Origin: CAVQEG01 sp963711465 | Lineage (GTDB): Bacteria > Bacteroidota > Ignavibacteria > OLB7 | Length of the DNA: 64,000 bases | Direction of reading: 5' to 3' | Assembly (NCBI GenBank): GCA_963711465.1 | Contig: CAVQEG010000001.1 | Location: 3,038,001-3,102,000, forward strand | Part shown: piece by piece, positions 9,397 to 18,155 of the stretch | How the letters are laid out: every line of letters starts with the position of its first letter | Numbering within the stretch: position 1 is the first letter of the stretch | The notes under the pieces: generated by a model | What the model saw: the letters and a program-made list of their open reading frames with translations, nothing else | Databases searched by the model: none | What the model was told of the DNA's origin: nothing | Translations under genes and position numbers: made by a program

Positions 9397-10301
9397 TCGC
9401 GCTCGACGACATCCGCAGGAACTTCCGCGGCCGCATCGCGCTCAACGAGACGATCGCGCCCTATACGACGTTCCGCATCGGCGGCCCGGCCGACATCTAC
9501 CTCGAGCCGCTCGATCGTGACGACGCGCTGGCCCTGGTGCGGCACCTCGAGCGCAATGATGTGCCGTACTTCCTCATGGGCAACGGCAGCAACATCCTCG
9601 TCAGCGACGACGGCGTTCGCGGTGCGGTGGTGAACCTGGAGAAGGGGTTCAACTTCCTCGAGTTCCACGAGCCTGCCGTTCACGCCGGTGCCGGCGTCAA
9701 GCTCGCCCGGTTCGTCGACTTCTGCATTCAACATGGCCGTCGTGGCGCGGAGATGCTCAGTGGAATTCCGGGGACGCTGGGCGGCGCGATCATCATGAAT
9801 GCCGGCGCGTACGGCGGCGAGATCTCCGACTACATGCTGTCGGTGGAAATGATTCGCGACGGCGAACTGGTCCGCATCGACAAATCCGAAGGTGGCTTCG
9901 CCTACCGCACGTCGAATCTGCGCGGCAGCGTCGTGCTCGAAGCGACGTTCGAATTCCCCGAAGGGCTTCCCGACGAGATGAAGACGATCCGTCGCGAGAC
10001 CCTGTTGAAACGCAACGCATCGCAGCCGGTCAGGTGGCCGAATGCCGGCAGCATTTTCAAGAATCCTCCCGGTGACTACGCCGCGCGGCTCATCCAGGAA
10101 TGCGGTCTGAAGGGGCGTCGCGTCGGCGGTGCCGAGATCGCGGAGCTGCACGCCAACTTCATCATCAACACCGATGGTGCCACGGCCGCCGACGTGATCG
10201 CACTGATGAAGATCGCCCGCGACGAGGTCCGCGATCGATTCGGGGTGGAGCTCGAACCCGAGATCAAATTCGTCGGCTTCGAATCCGACCCGATGTCCTG
10301 A
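9393..10301 (+). CDS. murB: UDP-N-acetylenolpyruvoylglucosamine reductase MurB
   Basis: FAD enzyme that reduces UDP-GlcNAc-enolpyruvate to UDP-MurNAc with NADPH. The 302-residue length and the missing mid-protein insertion fit type II MurB. FAD-binding features are YTTFRIGGPADIY near residue 24, MGNGSNILVSDDG near residue 62, and LSGIPGTLGGAIIMNAGAYGGE near residue 119. WPNAGSIFKNP holds the active-site Ser, and the Glu in LEPEIKFVG near the C-terminus is the likely second catalytic residue. The ATGA overlap couples it to murC. Confidence 0.95.
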   Translation: MIALDDIRRNFRGRIALNETIAPYTTFRIGGPADIYLEPLDRDDALALVRHLERNDVPYFLMGNGSNILVSDDGVRGAVVNLEKGFNFLEFHEPAVHAGAGVKLARFVDFCIQHGRRGAEMLSGIPGTLGGAIIMNAGAYGGEISDYMLSVEMIRDGELVRIDKSEGGFAYRTSNLRGSVVLEATFEFPEGLPDEMKTIRRETLLKRNASQPVRWPNAGSIFKNPPGDYAARLIQECGLKGRRVGGAEIAELHANFIINTDGATAADVIALMKIARDEVRDRFGVELEPEIKFVGFESDPMS

Positions 10302-10335
10302 CCCTTCCCGCCATCCGGCGGAATCCGATCCCTCA

Positions 10336-11100
10336 ATGGCAAGAACCTCCGGTGATGATACGCGCCGAGCGGAGGCGCAGAGATTCGCTTCGAACCTGTC
10401 GATGGTGCTCATCGCCGTCGGCGTGGTGGTGGGGCTGGTGATCGTCGCCAATCGGTGGAGCGACCGCGAGTCGCTCCAGCACGTGCGCATCGTCGGTCGT
10501 GTGGTGCTCGACTCGGCGGAGATCGTCCGACTGGCGGACATTCCGGAGGGCGTGCCGATGGCGTCACTCGATCTGGAGGCAATCGAGCGCGGCGTGCTCT
10601 CGCACCCGTACATCACGCGGGCCGCCGCCTATCGCGGTGCGCGCGGGACGCTGGTGCTGGAGATCGTCGAGCGAACACCGGTCGGCATCACGTTCCTCGA
10701 CAAGTCGCCCTTCTACCTCGACTCGCAGGCGGTGCTGCTCCCCTACCGATTCAGTGCGGCAACCTTCGACGTTCCGGTGATCACCGGTGCGACGCATGAT
10801 GGAACGCTCGACAGCGCTCGCGCGTACGGCGCGCTGCAGATCGCCCAGGCGACGCGCGCATACGATGACGTGCTGTACCGATCGATCTCCGAAATCCGAT
10901 GTGAGGCGAACGGCGAGTACACGATGATCCTTGCCGACGGCGGAACGCCTGTGCGGATCGGAGCGGGCGAATCGGTCGAACCGCGCCTGCACAAGCTGGC
11001 CGCATTCCTTCGAGCGATGCATGCCGACCGGGTCGACGCCGACCTGGCCTACATCGACCTGCGGTGGCGTGGTCAGGTGGTGGCGAAGTGGAACAGCTGA
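10336..11100 (+). CDS. ftsQ: Cell division protein FtsQ/DivIB
   Basis: Bitopic division protein that links the divisome parts. The 254-residue protein has a short cytoplasmic N-terminus, one transmembrane helix (about residues 23-42) and a POTRA-like domain starting LQHVRIVGRVVLDSAEIV. Next come SHPYITRAAAYRGARGTLVLEIVERTPVG and a C-terminal beta domain ending DLRWRGQVVAKW. This order, and the place between murB and ftsA, are typical. Sequence conservation in this family is low, so the call rests on architecture and neighbourhood. Confidence 0.88.
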   Translation: MARTSGDDTRRAEAQRFASNLSMVLIAVGVVVGLVIVANRWSDRESLQHVRIVGRVVLDSAEIVRLADIPEGVPMASLDLEAIERGVLSHPYITRAAAYRGARGTLVLEIVERTPVGITFLDKSPFYLDSQAVLLPYRFSAATFDVPVITGATHDGTLDSARAYGALQIAQATRAYDDVLYRSISEIRCEANGEYTMILADGGTPVRIGAGESVEPRLHKLAAFLRAMHADRVDADLAYIDLRWRGQVVAKWNS

Positions 11101-11265
11101 GTCTCCTGCAATTCCTCCGTACTGCGGACCGCGTTCCGCGCTGACGACTTCCCGGCCCGGAGGGCCGAGCTTCTCCTGCCCCGGGCACCCTCCCGGGATG
11201 CGTGAGCGCCGTTATCGACGACAGAATCGAACTCTCTCAACCCTCATAATTCGAATCGCAACAAC

Positions 11266-12579
11266 ATGGGCAAGGCGCAACAACAGACAGGTCCCGTCGA
11301 CGACGCGCGCCGGCTGGTGGTAGGTCTGGACATCGGCACCAGCAAGGTCTGTGCGATCGTCGCCGAACGCGACGACGAATACGCCGGCGGCATCCACGTG
11401 CTCGGCATCGGTCATGCGCCGAGTGACGGACTCAACCGCGGCGTGGTGGTGAACATCGAGAAGACGGTCGACTCGATCCGGCATGCCGTCGAGCAGGCCG
11501 AGGGGCAGTCAGGTGTCCCGATCGACTCGGTATCCGTCGGCATTGCGGGTGATCACATCCAGTCCTTTCCCAGCCGCGGCGTGGTGACGATCGCCAACTC
11601 CGACCGCGTCGTGACGCGGCGCGACGTCGAGCGGCTGCTGGAGGACGCGCAGCGCATCGCGCTTCCTTCGGATCGCAGAATCCTCCACGTGATTCCGCAG
11701 GAGTACATCATCGACGGACAGGACGGCATCTACGATCCGGTCGGCATGTCCGGGCTTCGGATGGAGGCCAACGTGCACATCATCACCGGGCTGGTGACAG
11801 CGGCGCAGAACATCCATCGGTGCGTCGAGCGTGCGGGACTGCGAGTCAACGACATCGTGCTCGAACCGCTGGCCAGCAGCTGTTCGGTGCTCGACGATGA
11901 GGAGAAGGAAGTGGGCGTGGCGCTGATCGACATCGGCGGCGGCACGACCGACATCGCCGTCTTCGAGGATCGCACGATCCGGCACACGGCGGTCATCGGC
12001 ATCGCCGGACGGATGGTGACCGACGACATCCGGCGCGGACTCGGGATCATCGGCGAGCAGGCCGAGCGGATCAAGCGCGAATACGGCTATGCGCTCGGCT
12101 CGATGATCCTGCACGACGAGGTGTTCATGATCCCCGGTATCGGCGGACGCAAGCCGATGGAGATCTCCAAGCAGATGCTCTGCGAGATCATTCAGCCGCG
12201 GATGGAGGAGATCCTCGAGTTTGCAATGCTCGAACTGCGCAAGTCCGGCTACCTGCGACATCTCTCGGCGGGCGTGGTGCTCACCGGCGGTGGATCGCTG
12301 CTGCGGGGCGCGACCGAACTGGCCCAGGAGATCCTGGGAATGCCCGTGAAGATGGGTATCCCGTCGGGCATCGGCGGCAGTGCCCTCGCGCCGGAAGTGG
12401 AGACGCCCATCTATGCGACCGGCGTCGGACTCGTTCTGCACGCGATGCGTCGCGAAGAGGATGCGGTGCTCGCCCATTCGCTCGGCCTGGATCGCGAGGC
12501 GGTCGAGGCCGACGGGTACGCGCGCGCCGACGGCCGGTCCATCCTCGGCCGTATGAAACGGTTCTTCGAAGAATTCTGA
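11266..12579 (+). CDS. ftsA: Cell division protein FtsA
   Basis: Actin-like ATPase that anchors FtsZ to the membrane. The 437-residue protein starts with the phosphate-1 motif VVGLDIGTSKVCAIVAE near residue 18. It has the 1C subdomain around residues 90-170 (RRILHVIPQEYIIDGQDGI), the phosphate-2 motif ALIDIGGGTTDIAVFED near residue 220, and the adenosine motif GVVLTGGGSLLRGA near residue 340. The end, LGRMKRFFEEF, is a short amphipathic helix of the kind FtsA uses as a membrane anchor. It lies directly upstream of ftsZ. Confidence 0.96.
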   Translation: MGKAQQQTGPVDDARRLVVGLDIGTSKVCAIVAERDDEYAGGIHVLGIGHAPSDGLNRGVVVNIEKTVDSIRHAVEQAEGQSGVPIDSVSVGIAGDHIQSFPSRGVVTIANSDRVVTRRDVERLLEDAQRIALPSDRRILHVIPQEYIIDGQDGIYDPVGMSGLRMEANVHIITGLVTAAQNIHRCVERAGLRVNDIVLEPLASSCSVLDDEEKEVGVALIDIGGGTTDIAVFEDRTIRHTAVIGIAGRMVTDDIRRGLGIIGEQAERIKREYGYALGSMILHDEVFMIPGIGGRKPMEISKQMLCEIIQPRMEEILEFAMLELRKSGYLRHLSAGVVLTGGGSLLRGATELAQEILGMPVKMGIPSGIGGSALAPEVETPIYATGVGLVLHAMRREEDAVLAHSLGLDREAVEADGYARADGRSILGRMKRFFEEF

Positions 12580-12648
12580 AGTGTCATCGATAGGGATCAG
12601 CGGAGCAAAAAGGCCCAACAAACCAGCACTGACAAAGGGAGGAACACA

Positions 12649-13980
12649 ATGATCGAGCTCGATCGTTCCGTAGAGAATCAGGGAGCCAGAATCAAGATCG
12701 TCGGCGTCGGCGGCGGCGGCGGCAATGCAGTCAACAGTATGATCGAACGCGGACTCTCCGGAGTGGAGTTCGTCGTCGTCAACACCGATATCCAGGCCCT
12801 CTCCAACAGCGCGTCTCCGTCGCGGGTCCAGGTTGGCAAGGAGCTGACGCGTGGACTCGGTGCGGGAGCCAATCCGGGAATCGGACGTGATGCGGTCGTC
12901 GAGAATCGTGAGGAACTCGGGCAGGTGCTCGAGGGGTGCGACATGGTCTTCGTTACCGCCGGAATGGGCGGCGGCACGGGTACCGGCGGAGCACCGGTGG
13001 TCGCAGAAGTCGCGCGCGAGCAGGGCTCGCTCGTCGTCGGTATCGTCACCAAGCCATTCGACTGGGAAGGCAAGCCGCGGCGCGAGAAGGCCGATGCAGG
13101 GCTGGCCGAACTGAAGAAGCATGTCGACACGCTGATCGTCGTGCCGAACCAGAAGCTGCTGTCGATCATCGACAAACGCACCGGGTTCCGCGAGGCGTTC
13201 CACAAGGTGGACGACGTGCTCTACAACGCCACGCGCGGGATCGCGCAGATCATCACCGGCCATGGATTCGTCAATGTCGACTTCGCCGACGTGCGCACGG
13301 TGATGGCGAACATGGGAGACGCGCTGATGGGAACCGGCGTTGCCGAGGGAGAGCATCGTGCAACCGAGGCGGCGCAGAACGCGATCAGTTCGCCGCTGCT
13401 CGAGGGCGTTTCGATCGCCGGTTCGCAGGGCGTGCTGGTGAACATCACGGCGTCGATGGACATGACGATGATGGAGGTGGACGAGGCGGTGAAGATCGTG
13501 CACGACGCGGTGGGACCGGACGCGAATCTGATCTTCGGTGTCGTGCTCGACGACGAGCTCGGCGATCAGATGATGGTGACCGTGATCGCGACGGGATTCA
13601 ACAAGGTCCATCACGTCTCGACGGCCACCCAGCCGGTTCAGACCCAGGCGGTCGCACCGCAGCCGGTGCAGCAGCCGCAGTACCAGCAGCAGCAGCAGCC
13701 GGCGCCGCAGCAGCAGGAGCAGACGGGACACTATGCCCGGCGCGACCTGAGCAACGATCGGGTGCCGGTCGGACAGGAGCAGCTCGAGCAGTTCAACGAA
13801 CCGGCGTACGTGCGTCGGGGCGGCGGACCGCATCGGGGCGGATACGACATCGCACGTCGGGCCGAGCAGGACGTGCCGCAGCAGGCGACCGAGGAGGAGC
13901 GCGCCGAGGAGCAGGAGTACCCGGTTCGCAAGCAGGCGTCAGCCGACCGGCCCGCATTCCTCCGTCGGATCATGGACTAG
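12649..13980 (+). CDS. ftsZ: Cell division GTPase FtsZ
   Basis: Tubulin-like GTPase that forms the Z ring. The 443-residue protein has GVGGGGGNAVNSM near residue 20, the tubulin signature GMGGGTGTGGAP near residue 105, and the T7 synergy loop FVNVDFADVRTVM near residue 206. A poorly conserved Gln-rich linker follows (about residues 325-365). The C-terminus RPAFLRRIMD is the conserved peptide that binds FtsA and others. A strong ribosome-binding site, GGGAGG, lies about 8 nt before the ATG. Confidence 0.98.
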   Translation: MIELDRSVENQGARIKIVGVGGGGGNAVNSMIERGLSGVEFVVVNTDIQALSNSASPSRVQVGKELTRGLGAGANPGIGRDAVVENREELGQVLEGCDMVFVTAGMGGGTGTGGAPVVAEVAREQGSLVVGIVTKPFDWEGKPRREKADAGLAELKKHVDTLIVVPNQKLLSIIDKRTGFREAFHKVDDVLYNATRGIAQIITGHGFVNVDFADVRTVMANMGDALMGTGVAEGEHRATEAAQNAISSPLLEGVSIAGSQGVLVNITASMDMTMMEVDEAVKIVHDAVGPDANLIFGVVLDDELGDQMMVTVIATGFNKVHHVSTATQPVQTQAVAPQPVQQPQYQQQQQPAPQQQEQTGHYARRDLSNDRVPVGQEQLEQFNEPAYVRRGGGPHRGGYDIARRAEQDVPQQATEEERAEEQEYPVRKQASADRPAFLRRIMD

Positions 13981-14375
13981 TCAACGACGAGGGACGACGT
14001 GCCTATGCACTGCATTCACAACTCCATGCTCGAATCAACCGACTTGCGCACAGCCGACCGGCCCGGCACCGCGTGAGTCCCCGGCGTCACCGGATCCGAT
14101 CCGGTGGCAGCGGAACGTCCGGCAGCATGCCCGAAGACCGTCAGCACCGGCCGCGGCGGTCGACATCAGGATGGGCGTTCCGCACCAGGTCCAGTCGCAG
14201 GAGCACATCGATCGGTCCAACGCTGACGGTGTACCCACGGCAATGCAACCGTTCGAAGCACAGGCCGGATGCTTCACGGTTGCCAACGCGCCCCTCCGCA
14301 CTCTCCCCGGCAACGGGTCGATCGAGTCGCGGAGGGGCGTGTATTTTCGACCGGTCACAACCAACCCGACATCCC
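13981..14375. other. Gene-free stretch between ftsZ and the following lipoprotein gene
   Basis: I see no convincing gene in these 395 bp. Open frames here are continuations of shadow frames with no start signal. The one clear structure is the hairpin at 14286-14342. Confidence 0.6.
14286..14347 (+). terminator. Possible intrinsic terminator or leader hairpin
   Basis: ACGCGCCCCTCCGC (14286-14299) can pair with GCGGAGGGGCGTGT (14329-14342), with one G-T pair and a 29-nt loop, and is followed by ATTTTCG. It lies about 300 bp after ftsZ and 30 bp before the lipoprotein ATG, so it could end dcw transcription or sit in the leader of the next gene. The long loop and short T-run make it a weak call. 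Confidence 0.4.
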
Positions 14376-14783
14376 ATGCTTCGTTCGACACTCCCGATTG
14401 CAGCCGCCCTCCTGCTGTCCGCCTGTGGCGGCAACGAAGGGCCGCCACGACAGGCCGCCGATACCAGCGCCCACATGGAAGATTCCATGCTTGTAGTGCC
14501 GGGGCCGGATCCCGGTGCGGTGATGCCCGGCTATGACACATCCAACCCCGAGTCGTTCCAGCGGCTCGTGTTCAACCAGTACGCGCGGCTCGCCCTGCAG
14601 GTCTCGCCGCACGTGACCGATTCGATCCTGCGTGCGATGCCGCCGGACAAGGCGCAGTCGGAACTCAACCGTCGGATGGACCGGCAGGCCGAGCGCGCCC
14701 GCGCGCAACTGGCCGAGAAGTACGGCGTGACGCCGGACTCCATCGGCCGTATCGTGAAACGGGGAAACGAGAAGGGGTGGTGA
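14376..14783 (+). CDS. Small lipoprotein, function unknown
   Basis: 135 residues from the ATG at 14376. The N-terminus MLRSTLPIAAALLLSACGG is a lipoprotein signal peptide with the lipidated Cys at residue 17. The mature part has an acidic, proline-rich segment and then a basic helical tail containing two QAERARAQ-like stretches and KYGVTPDSIGRIVKRGNEKG. I recognise no domain. The start was chosen because it gives a complete signal peptide; the frame runs open far upstream only as a shadow of ftsZ. Confidence 0.7.
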   Translation: MLRSTLPIAAALLLSACGGNEGPPRQAADTSAHMEDSMLVVPGPDPGAVMPGYDTSNPESFQRLVFNQYARLALQVSPHVTDSILRAMPPDKAQSELNRRMDRQAERARAQLAEKYGVTPDSIGRIVKRGNEKGW

Positions 14784-14800
14784 TCCGCGCCCGCGCCATT

Positions 14801-14838
14801 GCGCGATGTCGCAGCTACTGCGCGATGTCGCAGCTACT
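14801..14838. repeat. Two perfect 19-bp tandem copies at the end of a cyclophilin gene
   Basis: GCGCGATGTCGCAGCTACT occurs at 14801-14819 and 14820-14838. The second copy contains the stop codon of the minus-strand cyclophilin gene (14834-14836), so the duplication changes only its 3' flank. Confidence 0.9.
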
Positions 14839-15481
14839 GCGTGACGTCGTGGATCGTGATCGAGGTGATGCGTGCCGGATACGTCGGTCTACCGGTCCTG
14901 CTGTCGGCGATCCGGCCGCCGGCAATACGGTTGATCGCCGTCCATCCGCTGCGCACGCGGCCGAAGATCGTGTACTTCTGCGGGATCGGTCGCGGCAGCG
15001 TCGAATTGTCCGCCAGCATGATGAAGAACTGGCTCAGATTCGTGTTCGCCCGCTCGTGATTGGCCATCGCCACCGCGCCGCGCACGTACCCGCGCTTGTA
15101 ACTCGGCGTGTTCGGATTGAGTTCGTCATCGAAGAATCCGCCGTAGATCGACGTTCCGCCATAGCCCCATTTATCGCTCGAGCTGTCGCGAGTGAACGGA
15201 TCGCCCATCTGGATGGCGAAGCCCGGGATCACGCGGTGTACGAGCAGCGAGTCGTAGAAGCCCCGCCGGGCGAGCGTCACGAAATTCTTCACCGTCGCCG
15301 GCGCGTCCTTCCCGTAGAGCTCAAGTTCGATGTCGCCCGCGGTCGTGTGAATCACCGCGGTCTCGGTGACGACCGGATCGTCCTGCTGTGCCGCTGCGGG
15401 ATACGCGGCGGCAACCGCGCCGAGCAGGAGCATGGCGGTCGGGACGAATCTTCCGGTGTAGTGCCTGTGGTTGGTCATCAT
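14834..15481 (-). CDS. Secreted peptidyl-prolyl cis-trans isomerase, cyclophilin type (copy 1)
   Basis: Prolyl isomerase that assists folding of exported proteins. The 215-residue protein has a Sec signal peptide ending near YPAAAQQ with no lipobox, so a soluble periplasmic protein is expected. The cyclophilin core starts TAVIHTTAGDIELELYGKDAPATVKNF and contains LVHRVIPGFAIQMGDP, the region of the catalytic Arg, and NTNLSQFFIMLADN. It is the last of three consecutive minus-strand cyclophilin genes. Confidence 0.93.
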   Translation of the reverse strand: MMTNHRHYTGRFVPTAMLLLGAVAAAYPAAAQQDDPVVTETAVIHTTAGDIELELYGKDAPATVKNFVTLARRGFYDSLLVHRVIPGFAIQMGDPFTRDSSSDKWGYGGTSIYGGFFDDELNPNTPSYKRGYVRGAVAMANHERANTNLSQFFIMLADNSTLPRPIPQKYTIFGRVRSGWTAINRIAGGRIADSRTGRPTYPARITSITIHDVTQ

Positions 15482-15557
15482 TCCCTCCGTGACGTGCCGG
15501 TCGGGGATTTATGGCCCGGCTCCCGTGTGGCCGGGATCTGGCGCGAGTGGGCCGTGT

Positions 15558-16196
15558 CTATTCCTTCTCGACGTCGATGCCGGTGATCATCGGCGGAACC
15601 TTCGGGACCGACCTGGTGGGGTCGTCGCTCGGCTCGATCTCCAGTCTGCCGATCGACTCGACGACGTTCATCCCCGCGATCACCTTGCCGAAGATTGTGA
15701 ACTGTTTCTTCAGCCGTTCGCTCTTCTCGATCATGATGAAGAACTGGCTCGTATTGGTGTTCGGCCCCGCGTTGGCCATCGCGAGCGCGCCCTTGACGTA
15801 GCCACGCTTGTAGCTCGGCGCCGCCGTGTCGAGTTCGTCCTCGAACTGGCCGCCGTAGATCGATTCACCGCCGTTGCCCCACAGCTCCTTCTTGCTGATA
15901 TCCTTCGTCAGCGGATCACCCGCCTGGATGACGAATCCCGGGACCACGCGGTGGAAGAGGATGCCGTCGTAGAAGTCCTTCTTCGCCAGCCCGACGAAAT
16001 TCGCCACGGTCTTCGGCGCGTCCTTGCCGTAGAGCTCGACGGTGATATTTCCCATCGTGGTATGAATCGTCGCGATGTCGGTGACGATCGGCTCACCTGG
16101 CGTGCGCTCGGCAGCGGCGCATCCGGCGATGAGAACGAGGGCCGCGACGGCGGCGGCCAGCAGGGTTTGACGCATCGGCTTTGTGCTGTTCTTCAT
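15558..16196 (-). CDS. Cyclophilin-type peptidyl-prolyl isomerase, lipoprotein (copy 2)
   Basis: 212 residues from the ATG at 16196. The N-terminus has a lipobox LIAGC with the lipidated Cys at residue 26, so it should be membrane-anchored. The cyclophilin domain includes GKDAPKTVANFVGLAKKDFYDG, LFHRVVPGFVIQAGDP and NTNTSQFFIM, with the catalytic Arg in FHRV. The upstream extension of the open frame lacks a signal peptide and was rejected. It lies between the other two cyclophilin genes. Confidence 0.92.
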   Translation of the reverse strand: MKNSTKPMRQTLLAAAVAALVLIAGCAAAERTPGEPIVTDIATIHTTMGNITVELYGKDAPKTVANFVGLAKKDFYDGILFHRVVPGFVIQAGDPLTKDISKKELWGNGGESIYGGQFEDELDTAAPSYKRGYVKGALAMANAGPNTNTSQFFIMIEKSERLKKQFTIFGKVIAGMNVVESIGRLEIEPSDDPTRSVPKVPPMITGIDVEKE

Positions 16197-16314
16197 GGGA
16201 CAAGGTTGACACGGTCTGTCACGCGAACGACGCTCCACGGTTACGACGGCTCGGCCCGTCGGAGGTTTGCTGCGGATCGTCGCGGGAACCAATGGATACG
16301 AACCGGGACACGGC

Positions 16315-17046
16315 TCAGCTCGCCGGTGATAGCGGCGTGATCGTGATCGAATGTATCCGGACGGGATGTCGCGGAATCTCCACGCCGGGCGACGAGCCCG
16401 CGATCGCATCGACCGCCTTCCACCCGTCGACCACTTTCCCGAAGATCGTGTAGTTGTACGGCAGCCCGTTCTTCACGTTGTCGTCGAGCACGATGAAGAA
16501 CTGGCTGAGATTCGTGTTCGGTCCTCTGTTGGCCATCGCGACCGCGCCACGAATGTAGCCCATGTGCGCAACGGCCGTGTTCGGGTCGAGTTCATCATCG
16601 AACGTCCCGCCGAAGATCGACTCACCGCCGGTTCCCCACCGATCGTACAGGAGGGTATCCTTCGTGAACGGATCACCGGCCTGGATGACGTAGTCGGGAA
16701 CGATGCGATGGAAGCCGATGCTGTCGTAGAAGTGTTTCTTCGCCAGCCCGACGAAATTCCTGACGGTTTTCGGCGAGTCCATCCCGTAGAGATCGATCGT
16801 GATGTCGCCGACGTCGGTAGCGATGACGGCGCGCTGGGTGGCGACGGGCAAGGCGGTGTCGGCCGCGGCGGGCGTCGTGTCAGACGACGGAGTCGAGGGC
16901 GCCGCACCGGGTGCGAGCGCGACGGAATCGGGTTTGGCGGCCGGCTGCTGCGCCGTGTCGTCGCCGGAGTCGCAGGCGGTGAAGACGAGCAGCAGGGCGA
17001 GGATCAGTGCGGCGGCCGGGAGCGTCGATCGCATGTTCACGTTCAT
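16315..17046 (-). CDS. Cyclophilin-type peptidyl-prolyl isomerase, lipoprotein (copy 3)
   Basis: 243 residues. The signal peptide ends VFTAC (Cys 25). A linker of about 45 residues rich in Pro, Ala, Ser and Asp follows, which would hold the enzyme away from the membrane. The cyclophilin domain begins AVIATDVGDITIDLYGMDSPKTVRNF and has FHRIVPDYVIQAGDPFTKD and NTNLSQFFIVLDD. It is probably the first gene of the cyclophilin run, as it lies just downstream of uppP on the same strand. Confidence 0.92.
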   Translation of the reverse strand: MNVNMRSTLPAAALILALLLVFTACDSGDDTAQQPAAKPDSVALAPGAAPSTPSSDTTPAAADTALPVATQRAVIATDVGDITIDLYGMDSPKTVRNFVGLAKKHFYDSIGFHRIVPDYVIQAGDPFTKDTLLYDRWGTGGESIFGGTFDDELDPNTAVAHMGYIRGAVAMANRGPNTNLSQFFIVLDDNVKNGLPYNYTIFGKVVDGWKAVDAIAGSSPGVEIPRHPVRIHSITITPLSPAS

Positions 17047-17085
17047 TGGGTCAGGGGAAAATTTGAATCGGGAATCGCAGCGGTC

Positions 17086-17922
17086 CTACCGCGCCACGGC
17101 AAGTCCGACGAGGATCGCCGCGCCGAGGACGATGCGGTAGACCACGAACAGTCGCACGGTGTGCGTGCGGAGGTAGCGGAGCAGGAACGCGATGGCGGCG
17201 TATCCGCTGATGAACGCGAAGAGCGTTGCCACCACGAGCGTCACCATCTGCGTGGAATCGATGGAATCCAGCTGCTGGTAGAATTCGAGCAGTCCGCTTG
17301 CCAGCACTGCCGGAATCGACAGCAGGAAGCTGAATCGCGCCGCCGCCTCGCGGTCGAGTCCCAGAAACAGTCCCGCCGTAATCGTCGTTCCGGAACGGGA
17401 GGAACCGGGAATGAGCGCGACGCACTGCGCCAGACCGATCAGCAGTGAGTCCCGCAGGGTGATCGAGTCGATCGGCCGGTTGAACTTCGCGACGCGTTCG
17501 GCCAGCTCCAGCAGCATGCCAAGGGCGATCAGACTGATGGCGATCACCACGAGTTCCTTCGTCAGCGCGCCCTCGATCACGTCCTTGAGTGCCAGGCCGA
17601 CGATGACGATCGGAATCGTACCGACGATGATCAGCCAGCCCATCCGGGACGCGTCGGACTGACTGGAGAAGGGAATCCGACGAAGGTTGTCACGAACGAA
17701 GTCGCGGACGATCGAGACGAGATCGGACCAGAAGTAGACCAGCACTGCGAGCAGCGTGCCGAGCTGTATGACGGCGATGAAGGCGGTCCACCGCTCGGGC
17801 GCGGCGGGGTCGATCAGGTGCATCGCATGACCGGCCAGTGTCAGGTGGGCGGTCGAGCTGATCGGGAGGAATTCGCTCAGGCCCTGGATAAGGCCGAGAA
17901 CGACGGCGTCGAGGATGTTCAC
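17086..17922 (-). CDS. uppP: Undecaprenyl-diphosphatase UppP (BacA)
   Basis: Membrane enzyme that dephosphorylates undecaprenyl diphosphate to recycle the lipid carrier for wall synthesis; overproduction gives bacitracin resistance in known species. At 278 residues it has normal length. Motifs are GLIQGLSEFLPISSTAHL near residue 12, containing the catalytic Glu, and ALIPGSSRSGTTITAGL near residue 164, the phosphate-binding PGSSRSGTT motif. It has about eight transmembrane helices. The start is a GTG at 17922. It supports the wall-synthesis genes upstream in the window but is on the opposite strand. Confidence 0.96.
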   Translation of the reverse strand: MNILDAVVLGLIQGLSEFLPISSTAHLTLAGHAMHLIDPAAPERWTAFIAVIQLGTLLAVLVYFWSDLVSIVRDFVRDNLRRIPFSSQSDASRMGWLIIVGTIPIVIVGLALKDVIEGALTKELVVIAISLIALGMLLELAERVAKFNRPIDSITLRDSLLIGLAQCVALIPGSSRSGTTITAGLFLGLDREAAARFSFLLSIPAVLASGLLEFYQQLDSIDSTQMVTLVVATLFAFISGYAAIAFLLRYLRTHTVRLFVVYRIVLGAAILVGLAVAR

Positions 17923-18155
17923 GAGGTTGCGCGGATAACGGGGCGCGGATGGTACGGGGGGGCTCGGGGAGCGGGCGCCCGGCCGTCATCGGGCAGGACT
18001 GCGACGGCAAAGGGCCGAAGATACGGCGCGTTGTGATATCTTGGAGGTCTGTCGCCGACCCGCTCTCGCTCGGGCGAAGCCGGCTCGATCCGGCAGTCCT
18101 GCACCCGTCCCGGCTCCAGTCCAGCAGTCCAACCGCCTCAATCCAGGAAGGCATC

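Noticed and set aside
11509..13833. 774-residue minus-strand open frame over ftsA-ftsZ
   Set aside because: Antisense shadow of two well-supported genes with no recognisable domain.
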